Positions 7,852-20,038 of a stretch of 64,000 nt of DNA are shown one piece after another; position 1 is the first letter of the stretch, and every line of letters starts with the position of its first letter. The translations under genes were made by a program, and so were the position numbers. The notes under the pieces were generated by a model. The model had not been told where the DNA came from. It was given only the letters and a program-made list of their open reading frames with translations, and did no database searches. This stretch comes from Thiobacillus denitrificans. Lineage in GTDB: Bacteria > Pseudomonadota > Gammaproteobacteria > Burkholderiales > Thiobacillaceae. The stretch covers positions 7,538 through 71,537 of the forward strand of contig DDRS01000032.1 in the NCBI GenBank assembly GCA_002343685.1, read 5' to 3'.

Positions 7852-8761
7852 GCGCTCCCAACAGGCCCGAGGGACGGAACACCAGCACCGCGATCAGCAC
7901 GAAGAATGCGAACACGTCCTGGTAATTGCTGCCGAGGAAGCCGCCGGTCAGGTCGCCGATGTAACCCGCGCCGAAGGACTCGATCAGCCCCAGCAGCAGG
8001 CCGCCGAGCATTGCCCCGCCCAGATTGCCGATGCCCCCCAGCACCGCCGCCGAGAAGGCCTTGAGGCCGAGCAGGAAGCCCATGTAGTAGTGCGCCAGAC
8101 CGTAATACGCGCTGACCATGACCCCGGCCACCGCCGCCAGCGCCGAGCCGATCGCGAAGGTGGCGGCGATCACCCGGTTGACGTCCACCCCCATCAGGCT
8201 TGCCACCTGGCGCGACTGTGCGGTGGCGCGCATGGCCCGGCCAAGCCGGGTCTTCTGCACCATCAGGATCAGCAGCAGCATGATGGCCGTGGCCAGCAGC
8301 AGAATGGCAATCTGCACGTCGGTGATCGACGCGCCGTAGAGCGTGTGCCGGCCCTGCGGCAGGATGGCGGGAAAGGGAATGTATTGCTTGCCCCAGATCA
8401 GCATGGCGACGTTCTGCAGGATGATCGACACGCCGATTGCCGTGATCAGCGGGGCCAGGCGCGGCGCATGCCGCAGCGGCCGGTAGGCGACACGCTCGAT
8501 CAGGAGGCCCAGCGCCACGCACACCGGAATCGCCACCACCAGCCCCGCGCCCAGCACCAGCACGCCCGGCAGCCCTGGCGCCGCCAGCGCGAGGGCGCCG
8601 ATCACGGACAGCGCCACCATCGCCCCCATCATGGTGATCTCGCCGTGGGCGAAATTGATGAGTTCGAGTATGCCGTACACCATGGTGTAGCCCAGCGCCA
8701 CCAGCGCGTAGACGCTGCCGAGCACCAGGCCGTTGATGAGTTGTTGCAGGAAGATGTCCAT
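7832..8761 (-). CDS. livH: Branched-chain amino acid ABC transporter permease LivH
   Basis: The 309-aa permease starts MDIFLQQLINGLVLGSVYALVALG, a hallmark of LivH, and carries INFAHGEITMMGA and the EAA-like KAFSAAVLGGIGNLGGAMLGG loop that contacts the ATPases. It lies 38 bases downstream of the binding-protein gene and overlaps livM. Substrate could be Leu/Ile/Val or another amide-type compound; the permease does not distinguish these by eye. Confidence 0.95.
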   Translation of the reverse strand: MDIFLQQLINGLVLGSVYALVALGYTMVYGILELINFAHGEITMMGAMVALSVIGALALAAPGLPGVLVLGAGLVVAIPVCVALGLLIERVAYRPLRHAPRLAPLITAIGVSIILQNVAMLIWGKQYIPFPAILPQGRHTLYGASITDVQIAILLLATAIMLLLILMVQKTRLGRAMRATAQSRQVASLMGVDVNRVIAATFAIGSALAAVAGVMVSAYYGLAHYYMGFLLGLKAFSAAVLGGIGNLGGAMLGGLLLGLIESFGAGYIGDLTGGFLGSNYQDVFAFFVLIAVLVFRPSGLLGARVVERA

Positions 8762-8799
8762 CTGTGCGCCTGCTGAGACCCGGTTGAATTCAGCTCAGC

Positions 8800-9951
8800 T
8801 TACTTGCCGCTTTGCACGGTTTCGAGCGTTTGCCACTTGCCATTCTTCACCTGATACAGCGTCACCGCACCACCGGCGAGATCGCCCTTGGCATCGAAGC
8901 GGATGTGGCCGGTCACGCCTTGATAATCGGTCTTCGGCAGTTCGGCCAGATATTTGGCGGGGTCGCTGGAGTCGGCGCGCTTCATTGCGGCGACCAGCAC
9001 GTGCATGGCGTCGTAGGCATAAGGGGAATAGTTCTGGATCTGGCCGTATTTGGCTTCGAACTTGGCCTTGAACGCGCTGCCACCGGGCATCGCGTCGAGC
9101 GGCAGGCCAGGGTTGGACGCCATCGCGCCCTCGGCAGCGGCGCCGGCCAGGTCGATGAAATTGGGTGTCTGCGCGCCATCGCCGCCGAGGAATTTCGCCT
9201 TCATGCCGAGCTGTTTCATCTGCTTGATCATGGGTGCGGCCTGCGGATCCATCCCGCCGAAGAACACCAGGTCGGGCGATTTGCCCTTGATCGAGGTGAG
9301 GATCGCCATGAAGTCAGTCGAGCGGTCGGACGTATATTCGCGTGCCACCACGTCGCCGCCGGCCGCCTTGGCCGCTTTCTCCACTTCGTCGGCCAGGCCC
9401 TGGCCGTAGGCGGTACGGTCGTCGATGATGGCAATGCGTTTCGCGCCCAGTTTGGTCACCGCATAGTCGCCCAGCACGGTCCCCTGCTGCGCATCGTTGG
9501 TCATCACGCGGAAAGCCGTCTTGAACCCCGACGCCGTGTAGGCCACGGCGGTGGCCGACGGTGAAATCTGCGGAATGCCGTTATCGAAATAAATCTTGGA
9601 AGCCGGGATCGTGGCGCCCGAATTGAGGTGGCCGATCACGCCGACCACGCCTTCGTCGACCAGCTTCTGCGCCACGGTGGTGGCGGTTTTGGGATCGGCC
9701 GCGTCATCCTCGCTGCGCATTTCGAGCACGACCTTCTTGCCGCCCAGCGTGAGGCCGGCGGCATTGATTTCGTCCAGCGCCATGCGCGCGCCGTTTTCGT
9801 TGTCCTTGCCCAGATGCGCCTGCGGGCCGGTGAGGGGGGAGGCCTGGCCGATCAATACCACCTGGCTATCGCCATTCTGCTGCGGCTTGTCGCCACATCC
9901 TGCGACCAGCACTGCCGCTGCCATCACCCAAGCCAGCCTTTGACCCGTCAT
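8800..9951 (-). CDS. livK: Branched-chain amino acid ABC transporter substrate-binding lipoprotein
   Basis: The 383-aa protein begins MTGQRLAWVMAAAVLVAGCG, a lipoprotein signal with VAGC lipobox, so it is anchored to a membrane facing the periplasm. The mature part is a type-I periplasmic binding fold (VVLIGQASPLTGPQAHLGKD, GVIGHLNSGAT, KIYFDNGIPQISPSAT, DDRTAYGQGLADE). ATG at 9951 is chosen over the upstream TTG because it gives the proper lipoprotein signal and has GGAGAAG upstream. It is the first gene of the liv operon; the strong hairpin at 10031-10066 separates it from the cytochrome gene. Confidence 0.93.
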   Translation of the reverse strand: MTGQRLAWVMAAAVLVAGCGDKPQQNGDSQVVLIGQASPLTGPQAHLGKDNENGARMALDEINAAGLTLGGKKVVLEMRSEDDAADPKTATTVAQKLVDEGVVGVIGHLNSGATIPASKIYFDNGIPQISPSATAVAYTASGFKTAFRVMTNDAQQGTVLGDYAVTKLGAKRIAIIDDRTAYGQGLADEVEKAAKAAGGDVVAREYTSDRSTDFMAILTSIKGKSPDLVFFGGMDPQAAPMIKQMKQLGMKAKFLGGDGAQTPNFIDLAGAAAEGAMASNPGLPLDAMPGGSAFKAKFEAKYGQIQNYSPYAYDAMHVLVAAMKRADSSDPAKYLAELPKTDYQGVTGHIRFDAKGDLAGGAVTLYQVKNGKWQTLETVQSGK

Positions 9952-10030
9952 CTCGGTCTTCTCCGCAATCAAACTGAAACGTGGAATTTATACCACAAAG
10001 CCAGCGGCGGCCGGCTTTCCAGCCGCCCGG

Positions 10031-10066
10031 AAAGCAAAGGCCGGCGTAAACGCCGGCCTTTGCTTT
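10031..10066. terminator. 16-bp perfect hairpin between cytochrome c and liv operon
   Basis: AAAGCAAAGGCCGGCG pairs perfectly with CGCCGGCCTTTGCTTT across a TAAA loop. The GC core is flanked by A/T on both sides, as in a bidirectional intrinsic terminator. In the direction of the genes it lies just after the cytochrome stop and before livK, so it most likely ends the cytochrome transcript. Confidence 0.8.
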
Positions 10067-10089
10067 CGATCTGGATCGTTCGTCGAAAA

Positions 10090-10434
10090 TTATTTCAGGG
10101 TCAGAATCCAGGAAACGATCTTCTCGGCGTCTTCGTTGCTGACCTGCGGGTTCGGCGGCATGGGAATCTGGCCCCATACGCCCTTGCCGCCGGCCTTCAC
10201 CTTGGCGACCAGATGGGCTTTCGCGCCCTTGTCGCCCGCATATTTCTTGGCGACATCCTTGTAGGCCGGGCCGACGATCTTCTTGTCCACGCCATGGCAG
10301 GACAAACAGGCGTTCTTCTGAGCCAGGGCCATGGCCGCAGCCGGGTCATCCGCCGGGTCATCCGCAGAGGCTGCTACGCCGGACATCAACAGCAGCGCAG
10401 CAGACGCTGCGGTCATCATCAACTTGTTCATCAT
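10090..10434 (-). CDS. Periplasmic class I cytochrome c (c551/c552-like)
   Basis: The 114-aa precursor has a signal peptide ending GVAASA-DDP, a single heme-binding CLSCH motif, and a later MPPNP segment supplying the Met axial ligand. Short monoheme c-type cytochromes of this size act as soluble periplasmic electron carriers to terminal oxidases or reductases. The start is one of two adjacent ATGs behind GGAGA. It is monocistronic by position, with a strong terminator after it. Confidence 0.9.
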   Translation of the reverse strand: MMNKLMMTAASAALLLMSGVAASADDPADDPAAAMALAQKNACLSCHGVDKKIVGPAYKDVAKKYAGDKGAKAHLVAKVKAGGKGVWGQIPMPPNPQVSNEDAEKIVSWILTLK

Positions 10435-10561
10435 TCTTACAGTCTCCGTGGAAATCGGGTTGGGCGCGTTTGAGACATCATCGCGTCTGCAATATTAAGG
10501 GAAATCCCTTTCCACGCAAGGCAGGGGCTTGAGTATTTGCTACCAAGCCCTGGGGGTAGAG

Positions 10562-11359
10562 TTATTCGCGTTCGATCAGTTCGCGGTAAGCATGCCAGCT
10601 GGCATGCCCCAGCCACGGGAATATCACCGCCATCGCAATGAAATCGGTTGCCATGCCGATCACGACCAGACCCGCGATCAACACACCCCACAACAGCATC
10701 ACCGGGAAATTCAGCCGGGTCGCCATGAAACTGGTAACCAGTGCCGTGGCGAAATCGACCTTGCGGTGCAGCAGCATGGGCAGCGAGACCACGGAGAAAC
10801 TGAACACCATCAAGGCCAGCATGCCGCCGAACGCCAGGTAGGCCAGTACGAAATCGGTGTGCTGCTGCACCGCGGACAGGCTCAGCAACTCGGACAGGCC
10901 GCCGATGCCCGACCCGTTCAGGAACAGTCCGACCAGAATGGCCGAGATGCGCTCCCAGACGGAGAGCACGAATACCAGCGTCAATGCAAACAACCCCAGC
11001 GAAGCGGGATAGGCGCGCCACGACAGCAAGGGGACGAAGAGGCTCGGCAGCTTGTGGTGGTGCTCCAGGCGGTGGCTGACGCAATAAAACACCGTGGCCA
11101 GCACCGGTGCGATGAACAGGAAACCCGAGGTCAGCGCCATCGCAAGGTGCGGCTTGTCTTCCGCCGCATGCACCAGGCCGTATCCCAGCAGGGCAAACAC
11201 CACGCCATAAAAGAGGCTCAGCGGCCATGCCTTGGCCATGTCCTGCATGCCCGCACGCAGCCAGTGGAAAGGCTGTTCGAAAGTCACACTGCGGATGGCC
11301 GGCAGATTCATGCGCGCGGCCTGCGGATGGAAAACCGGGTGTTCAGTATGTGTGCTCAT
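10562..11359 (-). CDS. DUF2189-type integral membrane protein
   Basis: The 265-aa protein has about six hydrophobic segments after a soluble N-terminus, with the family-typical opening TFEQPFHWLRAGMQDM and the segment FIAPVLATVFYCVSHRLE. The start at 11359 is supported by CAGGAGC at the correct distance and removes an unlikely upstream extension. DUF2189 proteins are widespread in proteobacteria and often lie near respiratory genes, but no function is established. Here it sits between a cytochrome c and a YyaL-type gene on the same strand. Confidence 0.85.
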   Translation of the reverse strand: MSTHTEHPVFHPQAARMNLPAIRSVTFEQPFHWLRAGMQDMAKAWPLSLFYGVVFALLGYGLVHAAEDKPHLAMALTSGFLFIAPVLATVFYCVSHRLEHHHKLPSLFVPLLSWRAYPASLGLFALTLVFVLSVWERISAILVGLFLNGSGIGGLSELLSLSAVQQHTDFVLAYLAFGGMLALMVFSFSVVSLPMLLHRKVDFATALVTSFMATRLNFPVMLLWGVLIAGLVVIGMATDFIAMAVIFPWLGHASWHAYRELIERE

Positions 11360-11441
11360 GCTTGCTCCTGATGACAGACAGACTGTTTCTTTGATAGCAG
11401 GCGGCGGCACGGGTTCCTAATAGCAAATGCTGATACAGCCC

Positions 11442-13460
<2,019 letters not shown>

Positions 13461-13550
13461 GGCGGCAGAGCCTCGCAGACTAATAGTTGATTAAATCAGT
13501 CAACAATTGTACGCTTGCTGCAATCCCGAACAAAAGCAGGAGCCCCCATC

Positions 13551-14129
13551 ATGTCCCAGGAATTATTCGCCGCCGCCCAGTCGGGCGATACCGCCCAGAT
13601 CAAAACCCTGCTCGAGGCCGGCGCCGATCACGCCGCTGTCGACGAAGCCGGCGAAACCGCATTGATGCACGCTGCGCACGCCGGCCATGTCGCCGCGGTG
13701 CAACTGCTGATCGCCGCCGGCGCCGACGTCAACGCCAAGTCGCCGCAAGGCTGGACGGCGCTCGCCAAGGCCGCCTACAACAGCGAAACCGAACGCGGCT
13801 ACGTCGAGGTCATCGAAGTGCTGCACGAGGCGGGCGCCTCGCTCGACGAACGCATCTTCTTCGGCATCACGCCGCTGATGCTGGCGGCCGGCGGCGGCGA
13901 CGCCCCGGTCGTGGAATGGCTGATCAACACCGGGGCCGACGTGCTCGCCGCCAACGAGGGGGGCCGCACCGCGCGCATGATGGCGGACGACAAGTTCTAT
14001 GTGGATGTGATCAACCTGCTGCACGAAGCCGAGCAACAACTGGGCGTATCGGTAGACGGCTCGTGCTCGTCAACCCGGGGGGTGGCCAAACCCCAGGTCG
14101 TCAACCTGATGAAGCCGACCACGCACTGA
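13551..14129 (+). CDS. Ankyrin-repeat protein
   Basis: This 192-aa protein contains about four consecutive ankyrin repeats: AAQSGDTAQIKTLLEAGAD, DEAGETALMHAAHAGHVAA, then GWTALAKAAYNSE and GITPLMLAAGGGDAPVVEW. It lacks a signal peptide, so it is likely a cytoplasmic protein-binding scaffold. The start at 13551 follows a GCAGGAG site; the frame upstream of it has no start signal. It is convergent with the ParA-like gene, separated by about 25 bases. Confidence 0.85.
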   Translation: MSQELFAAAQSGDTAQIKTLLEAGADHAAVDEAGETALMHAAHAGHVAAVQLLIAAGADVNAKSPQGWTALAKAAYNSETERGYVEVIEVLHEAGASLDERIFFGITPLMLAAGGGDAPVVEWLINTGADVLAANEGGRTARMMADDKFYVDVINLLHEAEQQLGVSVDGSCSSTRGVAKPQVVNLMKPTTH

Positions 14130-14153
14130 CGTGCGCGGGGCTGGCCGGGGCGC

Positions 14154-14759
14154 CTAGCGGTCCAGCCAATCGATCAGTCCCTGCCACTGTTCCACGTCGC
14201 GCTCGGCGATGTGGGGCGGCAGGTCGAACAGGCTCTTGCCCTCGAACGCGGCGTTGACGTAATGCTGGGTGTTGCGCAGATGCGCCAGCACCGGCAGGTC
14301 CTGCTGTGCCATGAACTGTTCCAGCGTGACGCCGGCGCGCGTGCGCGGATCCACGCGCATCCCCACCACACCGACAAAGGCATGGCCCTTGCGCACCGCC
14401 TTTTCGGCATGCAGCGCGGCGAGGAAATCCTGGCTGGCGCGAATGTCGAACAGCGACGGCGCGATCGGCACCGCCACCTTGTGCGCCAGCTTCAGCGCGC
14501 GTTCGAGACTCTTTCCATGCAGCCCGGCGGGTGAATCGATCACCAGCCAGTCGCTGTCCGCCTTCTGGCCTTCGCGCATCAGTTCGATCTCCGGCAAAGC
14601 CCCATCGCGCATCGCCAGCCACTGGGTGGCGGACTTCTGCCGGTCGAGATCGAGCAAGGCGACGCGTTGACCCTGCGCCGCCAGATAGCCGGCAAGATTG
14701 GTCGACAACGTCGTCTTGCCGCTGCCGCCCTTGGGGTTGGCCACCAGAATCACGCGCAT
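14154..14759 (-). CDS. ParA/MinD-family ATPase (orphan, no ParB)
   Basis: The 201-aa protein has the deviant Walker A KGGSGKTTLSTNLAGYLA, an LLDLDRQKSATQW switch and WLVIDSPAG as Walker B. It is compact and lacks the DNA-binding N-terminus of plasmid ParA, and no parB follows, so it resembles chromosomal orphan ParA-like proteins used to position cellular cargo. It lies 18 bases downstream of the ilvD fusion gene on the same strand and may be co-transcribed. Confidence 0.85.
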   Translation of the reverse strand: MRVILVANPKGGSGKTTLSTNLAGYLAAQGQRVALLDLDRQKSATQWLAMRDGALPEIELMREGQKADSDWLVIDSPAGLHGKSLERALKLAHKVAVPIAPSLFDIRASQDFLAALHAEKAVRKGHAFVGVVGMRVDPRTRAGVTLEQFMAQQDLPVLAHLRNTQHYVNAAFEGKSLFDLPPHIAERDVEQWQGLIDWLDR

Positions 14760-14777
14760 ACCGCTTTCTCCCTTTGG

Positions 14778-17555
14778 TTACATCGCTTCCACGCTGTACG
14801 TCACGGACATCGTATGCGTTTCGCCCGGCGCCACGGTGACGACATTGTCCATCGCGTTGGCCGATTCGACGCACACCATTTCGCGCCAGCCGGCACCGGA
14901 TTTGCCCTTGCCCATGTCGCCCATCTTCTCGGCTTTCTCGGTCCACGGCGTCCACACGATGGTCGACTGCGAACCGGTCTTGGCCACGCGGATGCGGCGA
15001 TTGAGGCCCGCATCCTCGATCACGCAATCGGCCGGGGTGTTGACGTAGACCCGGTCGACCTCGCCGTTGAAGCCGATGGCCCCGCTCTGTTTCCGGGTGG
15101 CGAAGTTGTCGACCTTGTCGTGGTAGGTCGCGCCTTCCAGCCCGGCGACCTTGACCGCGCCGATGTCGCTGATGTGGAAATAGGTATGCAGCGCTTCGCC
15201 GATCTGGATCGGCGAAGCCCCCGTGTTGGTGGTGGCCAGATGCATCTCCAGTTTGTCGCCGACGATGACCGTCAGCATCAGCCGCGTGGCATGCGGCCAT
15301 TGCGCGCGGGTCTGTTCGTTGTCCGCCAGTTGCAGGGTGATCTCGGTCTTGGCGTCGTTGCGCTTGCGGCTGCCGGTCACGGTCCACGGCACCGTGCGCG
15401 CGAAGCCATGCGCGGGGAACGAGGCCTCGCTGGCGTGCGCGCCGAACCACGGCCAGCACACCGGCGCCCCGCCGCGGATGGATTTGCCCGGCGCGAACTT
15501 GGCGGCGTCGGACACCCACACCACCGGCGTGTGCTGCGACTTGGGACGGAAGCTCACCACGTGCGCGCCCTGCAGGCAGATCGTCGCGCGGCCGCCGTGG
15601 TTGTCGATGTCGGCGTACGTGAGCCCCCCGGCGCCGACGCGGAAGCTCAGCTGGCCGGGAATGGCGAAGCGCGCCAGCGGATCGGCATGCGCCTGCGCCT
15701 CGGTCGGATGTTCGACCAGGCTGACGTCGCGCACCGCGCCGAACGCGGCCGAGGTCGCCATCGCCGCATAGGCGCGCAGTGCAGGCGAGACCTCGCGCGC
15801 ACGGTTGACCGGTTTCCAGGCCAGCGCACCCTTGGCGTCCATCGCGGCACGGCGGCGGTCGAGTTCGGCGTCGCTCACCGCGACCTTGATCGTGCGATGG
15901 GGAATGTCGATCTCGATGCGGTCGCCCTCTTCCACCAGGCCGATGGCGCCGCCCTCGGCTGCTTCCGGCGAGGCGTGGCCGATCGACAGGCCCGAGGTGC
16001 CGCCGGAGAAGCGGCCGTCGGTGATGAGCGCGCAGACCTTGCCGAGGCCCTTGGATTTCAGGTACGAGGTCGGGTACAGCATTTCCTGCATGCCGGGGCC
16101 GCCGCGCGGGCCTTCGTAGCGGATCACCACCACGTCGCCGGGCTTGATGTGGTCGCCGAGGATGGCGTCGACCGCGGCGTCCTGCGATTCGAACACGCGC
16201 GCCGGACCGGAGAAAGTCCAGATGCTCTCGTCCACGCCCGCCGTCTTGACGATGCAGCCGTCCAGCGCGAGGTTGCCGTACAGCACGGCCAGCCCGCCGT
16301 CCTTGGAGTAGGCATGCGCGATGTCGTGGATGCAGCCGTTCACGCGGTCATCGTCGAGCTTGGCGAAGCGGCGGTCCTGCGAGAACGCGGTCTGCGTCGG
16401 CACGCCGCCGGGCGCGGCGCGGAAGTAGTCCTTGACGTCCTTGTTGCTGGTGCGGCGGATGTCGTAGACGTCGATCTGTTCGCCGAGCGATTTCATCAGC
16501 ACGGTCGGCACCTCGCGATGCACCAGCCCGCCGCGCTCCAGTTCGCCGAGGATCGCCATCACGCCGCCGGCGCGGTGCACGTCTTCCATGTGATAGGTCT
16601 GGATCGACGGCGCGACCTTCGACAGGTGCGGCACGCGGCGGCTCATGCGGTCGATGTCCTGCATCGTGAAGTCGACGCCGGCCTCGTGTGCGGCGGCCAA
16701 GAGGTGCAGCACGGTGTTGGTCGAGCCGCCCATGGCGATGTCGAGGGCGATGGCGTTCTCGAACGCGTCAAAGCTGGCGATCGCGCGCGGCAGCACCGTG
16801 GTGTCGCCGTCTTCGTAGTAGCGCCGCGCATTCTTCACGATCAGGCGGCCGGCGGCGAGGAACAGATTCCGGCGGTCGGCGTGGGTCGCCAGCAGCGAGC
16901 CGTTGCCGGGCAGACTCAGGCCCAGCGCCTCGGTCAGGCAGTTCATCGAGTTGGCGGTGAACATGCCCGAGCACGAGCCGCAGGTCGGGCAGGCCGAGCG
17001 TTCGAGCTGCTCGACCTTCTCGTCGCTGAACTTGGCGTCGGCCGCCGACACCATGGCGTCGACCAGGTCGAGCTTGATGGTCTGCTTGTCCCACACCACC
17101 TTGCCCGCCTCCATCGGCCCGCCGGAGACGAACACGGTCGGAATGTTGAGGCGCAGCGCGGCGTTGAGCATGCCGGGGGTGATCTTGTCGCAGTTGGAGA
17201 TGCACACCAGCGCGTCGGCGCAGTGCGCGTTGACCATGTACTCGACCGAATCGGCGATCAGGTCGCGGCTCGGCAGCGAATACAGCATGCCGCCGTGGCC
17301 CATGGCGATGCCGTCGTCGACCGCGATGGTGTTGAATTCCTTGGCCACGCCGCCGGCCGCCTCGATCTCGCGCGCCACCAGCTGGCCCATGTCCTTCAGG
17401 TGCACGTGGCCCGGCACGAACTGGGTGAACGAGTTGGCGATCGCGATGATCGGCTTGTTGAAGTCGCCGTCCTTCATGCCGGTGGCGCGCCACAGTGCGC
17501 GCGCCCCCGCCATGTTGCGGCCACGGGTGGTAGTCCAGGAACGATAGTCAGGCAT
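14778..17555 (-). CDS. ilvD: Dihydroxy-acid dehydratase fused to a D-hexose-6-phosphate mutarotase-like domain
   Basis: The 925-aa frame begins with a complete dihydroxy-acid dehydratase ([20 protein letters not shown]). The Fe-S ligand motifs SNCDKITPG and [19 protein letters not shown] are present, and the domain runs to the canonical end [19 protein letters not shown] near residue 615. It then continues in frame, after a short linker ([19 protein letters not shown]), into ~300 residues resembling YeaD-type aldose-1-epimerases: [34 protein letters not shown]. The linker has no stop and no in-frame ATG or GTG from which the second domain could start separately. IlvD makes 2-oxo acids for Val/Ile/Leu synthesis; the mutarotase interconverts hexose-6-P anomers. 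The start at 17555 matches other IlvD proteins. Confidence 0.88.
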   Translation of the reverse strand: MPDYRSWTTTRGRNMAGARALWRATGMKDGDFNKPIIAIANSFTQFVPGHVHLKDMGQLVAREIEAAGGVAKEFNTIAVDDGIAMGHGGMLYSLPSRDLIADSVEYMVNAHCADALVCISNCDKITPGMLNAALRLNIPTVFVSGGPMEAGKVVWDKQTIKLDLVDAMVSAADAKFSDEKVEQLERSACPTCGSCSGMFTANSMNCLTEALGLSLPGNGSLLATHADRRNLFLAAGRLIVKNARRYYEDGDTTVLPRAIASFDAFENAIALDIAMGGSTNTVLHLLAAAHEAGVDFTMQDIDRMSRRVPHLSKVAPSIQTYHMEDVHRAGGVMAILGELERGGLVHREVPTVLMKSLGEQIDVYDIRRTSNKDVKDYFRAAPGGVPTQTAFSQDRRFAKLDDDRVNGCIHDIAHAYSKDGGLAVLYGNLALDGCIVKTAGVDESIWTFSGPARVFESQDAAVDAILGDHIKPGDVVVIRYEGPRGGPGMQEMLYPTSYLKSKGLGKVCALITDGRFSGGTSGLSIGHASPEAAEGGAIGLVEEGDRIEIDIPHRTIKVAVSDAELDRRRAAMDAKGALAWKPVNRAREVSPALRAYAAMATSAAFGAVRDVSLVEHPTEAQAHADPLARFAIPGQLSFRVGAGGLTYADIDNHGGRATICLQGAHVVSFRPKSQHTPVVWVSDAAKFAPGKSIRGGAPVCWPWFGAHASEASFPAHGFARTVPWTVTGSRKRNDAKTEITLQLADNEQTRAQWPHATRLMLTVIVGDKLEMHLATTNTGASPIQIGEALHTYFHISDIGAVKVAGLEGATYHDKVDNFATRKQSGAIGFNGEVDRVYVNTPADCVIEDAGLNRRIRVAKTGSQSTIVWTPWTEKAEKMGDMGKGKSGAGWREMVCVESANAMDNVVTVAPGETHTMSVTYSVEAM

Positions 17556-17646
17556 GTTGGTCACTCAGGCAATCTATAATCAGCCAGCCATTTTACCCGC
17601 GCTTTGACCTCCCCGAATCCCACCTTCTGAATCCCGACCCCGACCC

Positions 17647-18429
17647 ATGCTCGTCCATCCCCAATTCGACCCTGTCGCCCTGCAGCTTGGGCCGCTCGCC
17701 ATCCACTGGTACGGCCTCATGTACCTCGTCGCCTTCGTCCAGGTGATCCTGCTCGGGCGCTGGTGCATCGCGCACCGGCCATGGACCGGCTGGGACGCCA
17801 AAATGCTCGACGACGTGCTGTTCTACGGCGTGCTCGGCGTCATCCTCGGCGGCCGGCTCGGCTACGTGCTCTTCTACAAGCCCGGCGACTATTTCGCCCA
17901 CCCGCTCGACATCTTCAAGGTATGGGAAGGCGGCATGAGCTTTCATGGCGGCTTTCTCGGCGTCATCATCGCGATGGCGCTGTTCTCGCACCGCCACAAG
18001 CTGCGCTGGCTCGCCGTCACCGACTTCATCGCCCCGCTGGTCCCGCTCGGGCTCGCCGCCGGCCGGCTCGGCAACTTCATCAACGGCGAACTGTGGGGAC
18101 GCGCCACCGACCTGCCCTGGGCCATGATCTTCCCGCAGGCGGGCGACGGCATCCCGCGCCACCCGTCCCAGCTCTACGAATTTGCCGGCGAAGGCCTGCT
18201 GCTGTTCGCCATCCTGTGGCTCTATTCGCGCAAGCCGCGTCCGGTCGGCGCCGTCTCCGGCGTGTTCCTGATCGGCTACGGCAGCCTGCGCTTCCTCGCC
18301 GAATTCGCCCGCGAGCCCGACAGCTTCCTCGGCCTGCTGGGGCTGGGGCTTTCCATGGGGCAATGGCTTTCCATGCCGATGATCGTCGCCGGCCTCATCA
18401 TGCTGCGCTGGTCGCTGCGGCGCGCATGA
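17647..18429 (+). CDS. lgt: Prolipoprotein diacylglyceryl transferase
   Basis: The 260-aa integral membrane enzyme transfers diacylglycerol from phosphatidylglycerol to the lipobox Cys of prolipoproteins. Family features are clear: [23 protein letters not shown] at the start, HGGFLGV, and the Lgt signature [14 protein letters not shown] followed by PRHPSQLYE. It has about seven membrane segments. It is divergent from the ilvD fusion and its stop overlaps the next gene in an ATGA arrangement. Confidence 0.96.
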   Translation: MLVHPQFDPVALQLGPLAIHWYGLMYLVAFVQVILLGRWCIAHRPWTGWDAKMLDDVLFYGVLGVILGGRLGYVLFYKPGDYFAHPLDIFKVWEGGMSFHGGFLGVIIAMALFSHRHKLRWLAVTDFIAPLVPLGLAAGRLGNFINGELWGRATDLPWAMIFPQAGDGIPRHPSQLYEFAGEGLLLFAILWLYSRKPRPVGAVSGVFLIGYGSLRFLAEFAREPDSFLGLLGLGLSMGQWLSMPMIVAGLIMLRWSLRRA

Positions 18430-18785
18430 TCGTCCGCCTCTGGAAGGGATTCGGCTGGCTCGGCGTCGCCGCCGCCCTGGTGCTGTCGCTGACGCCGCCC
18501 GTGATCAACGAAGCCGGCCACACCGACAAGATCGTGCACCTGACCGGTTACGCCGTGCTGATGTTCTGGTGGGCGCAGATCGTCGTCCGCCGCCGCTGGC
18601 GGCTCGCCCTGGCCGTCGTGCTGTTCGGCGCCGCCATCGAGTTGCTGCAAGGCCTCACCCCGGATCGCGACCCCGATGTATTCGACGCGCTGGCCAACAC
18701 CGGCGGCGTCCTGCTCGGCTGGTTCGCCGCCCGCCTGCTCCCCAACCTCCCGGACACCCTCGGAAAGCTCTTCCGGCCCCGCTAG
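18426..18785 (+). CDS. VanZ-like small membrane protein
   Basis: This 119-aa protein overlaps lgt by four bases (ATGA). It carries the VanZ-type pattern with [18 protein letters not shown], then [24 protein letters not shown], and about three to four membrane segments. VanZ-like proteins of environmental bacteria have no proven role; the glycopeptide link applies to only one family member. Coupling to lgt suggests an envelope function. Confidence 0.85.
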   Translation: MIVRLWKGFGWLGVAAALVLSLTPPVINEAGHTDKIVHLTGYAVLMFWWAQIVVRRRWRLALAVVLFGAAIELLQGLTPDRDPDVFDALANTGGVLLGWFAARLLPNLPDTLGKLFRPR

Positions 18786-18800
18786 AAACGAGGCTATAAT
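18771..18800 (+). promoter_or_regulatory. Promoter of tRNA-Ala
   Basis: A perfect TATAAT at 18795-18800 lies about 10 bases before the mature tRNA 5' end. A candidate -35 TTCCGG at 18771-18776 overlaps the end of the VanZ-like gene with an 18-base spacer. Confidence 0.6.
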
Positions 18801-18810
18801 CCGCCGCACT

Positions 18811-18886
<76 letters not shown>

Positions 18887-18910
18887 ACAGATAATCCAGA
18901 GAAGCCCATC

Positions 18911-18953
18911 AAAGGCCGCAAACCTCAAAATCAAAGGTTGCGGCCTTTTTTTA
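18911..18953 (+). terminator. Intrinsic terminator after tRNA-Ala
   Basis: AAAGGCCGC at 18911-18919 pairs with GCGGCCTTT, and ACCT with AGGT, around a 9-base AT-rich loop with one bulged A. A run of T residues follows. Confidence 0.85.
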
Positions 18954-19054
18954 CGTCCAATATCATCCCGCACTGCCCATTGCAATCCGGGGGTAACTGG
19001 GTGTAACGACGCAGCCAGCGAAGGGAGTTACGGTAATTCGGTTGCGGCACGAAA

Positions 19055-19993
19055 TTACAGACCAAAGAACACCCTTCTGTCTTCAGACTTGTGTAAGTCG
19101 TGCTTGGCGATGTGCCTGTGCTTCGGTTCCACTACTTCAGATTTGAGCCTAAATGGAAGGTCATCTATGCAAATCTCTGCGACTACAGCGCTTAAATCTT
19201 TCTCATAACAGTCGCTTAGCACCTTGAGGTTTGTGGACGGGAAGCTGTCCTTGAATTCCTTGTTGTACTGCGGACAGAAGTACCTGATCAGTGATGCTTC
19301 ATACAGAGTGGTTCGCTCTGCCTCACTAGTGTTGAAGAGCTTGTCCAAGCCGGACCTGATCCTGACGCCATCCTCGTCTTTACTCTTTGCGAAGGGATTA
19401 AAGATCGTAAAAAGCTGGTTTTTAGGCTGGATCGACAGAAGCAGCAGCGTGAGGCGATGGCCTTCCGGCACGCCGAGCAAGGAAATGCGCTGTAGCGTTT
19501 CGTGTTTAAGGAGGCGGTCCAGTGCATTCCTGGATCCGTCCTGGCCGTATGCTTGGCCGATGTATTTGACGCTAAAGTCGATCATCCCTGTTTTCGAACT
19601 TAGGTGCTGCGAAAGGTCATTTGCGTCTGGCCAGTACCTCCCGCCAGAAACATCTTCCAAGTAGTAATTACCTTCCTCGTTTTTTAACTCTAAGCCTTCA
19701 AGCAGCTTAGACGATATAGTGTGGCTAGCGCCTAGTACTTCAAATTCTATATGGAGTTCATCGTTATTCTGGTGCGCGCCCACCAGGGTTATGCGCGGCA
19801 CGAATCCAATGAGGTAGATGTGGCATGACTCAATCACGGACATCAGAGGCGCGAGGGACTCCCTGTCGTATATCCCCTCCGCTGGAAGCGTGCAGAAGCT
19901 GGCTGCGTACATTCCTAGAGCATGCTCGACATCGAACATGGCATTCTCAAGGCGCTGTCTGGGCGAGGCAGGATTTTCAGGTTGATTGTTCAT
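19055..19993 (-). CDS. GIY-YIG-like nuclease-domain protein of the tRNA-linked island
   Basis: The 312-aa protein is not a familiar housekeeping gene. Its central part reads FSVKYIGQAYGQDGSRNALD then RLLKHETLQRI, which matches the YIG strand, conserved Arg and His pattern of GIY-YIG nucleases. Near residues 235-255 EASLIRYFCPQYN fits the catalytic Glu and closing Asn motif. The N-terminal ~140 residues look like a separate recognition domain. GC content is clearly below the flanks. It lies about 170 bases behind the retron reverse transcriptase on the same strand, so it may be an accessory gene of the same island. The nuclease role is inferred from the motif pattern only. Confidence 0.6.
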   Translation of the reverse strand: MNNQPENPASPRQRLENAMFDVEHALGMYAASFCTLPAEGIYDRESLAPLMSVIESCHIYLIGFVPRITLVGAHQNNDELHIEFEVLGASHTISSKLLEGLELKNEEGNYYLEDVSGGRYWPDANDLSQHLSSKTGMIDFSVKYIGQAYGQDGSRNALDRLLKHETLQRISLLGVPEGHRLTLLLLSIQPKNQLFTIFNPFAKSKDEDGVRIRSGLDKLFNTSEAERTTLYEASLIRYFCPQYNKEFKDSFPSTNLKVLSDCYEKDLSAVVAEICIDDLPFRLKSEVVEPKHRHIAKHDLHKSEDRRVFFGL

Positions 19994-20038
19994 TGATTTC
20001 CAAAAGTTACGTTGATGGAGCTAGACACCCCGCCCTTA

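Noticed and set aside
14667..17579. 970-aa open frame antisense to the ilvD fusion
   Set aside because: Shadow of a strongly codon-biased gene; no recognisable motif, start signal or independent conservation evidence.
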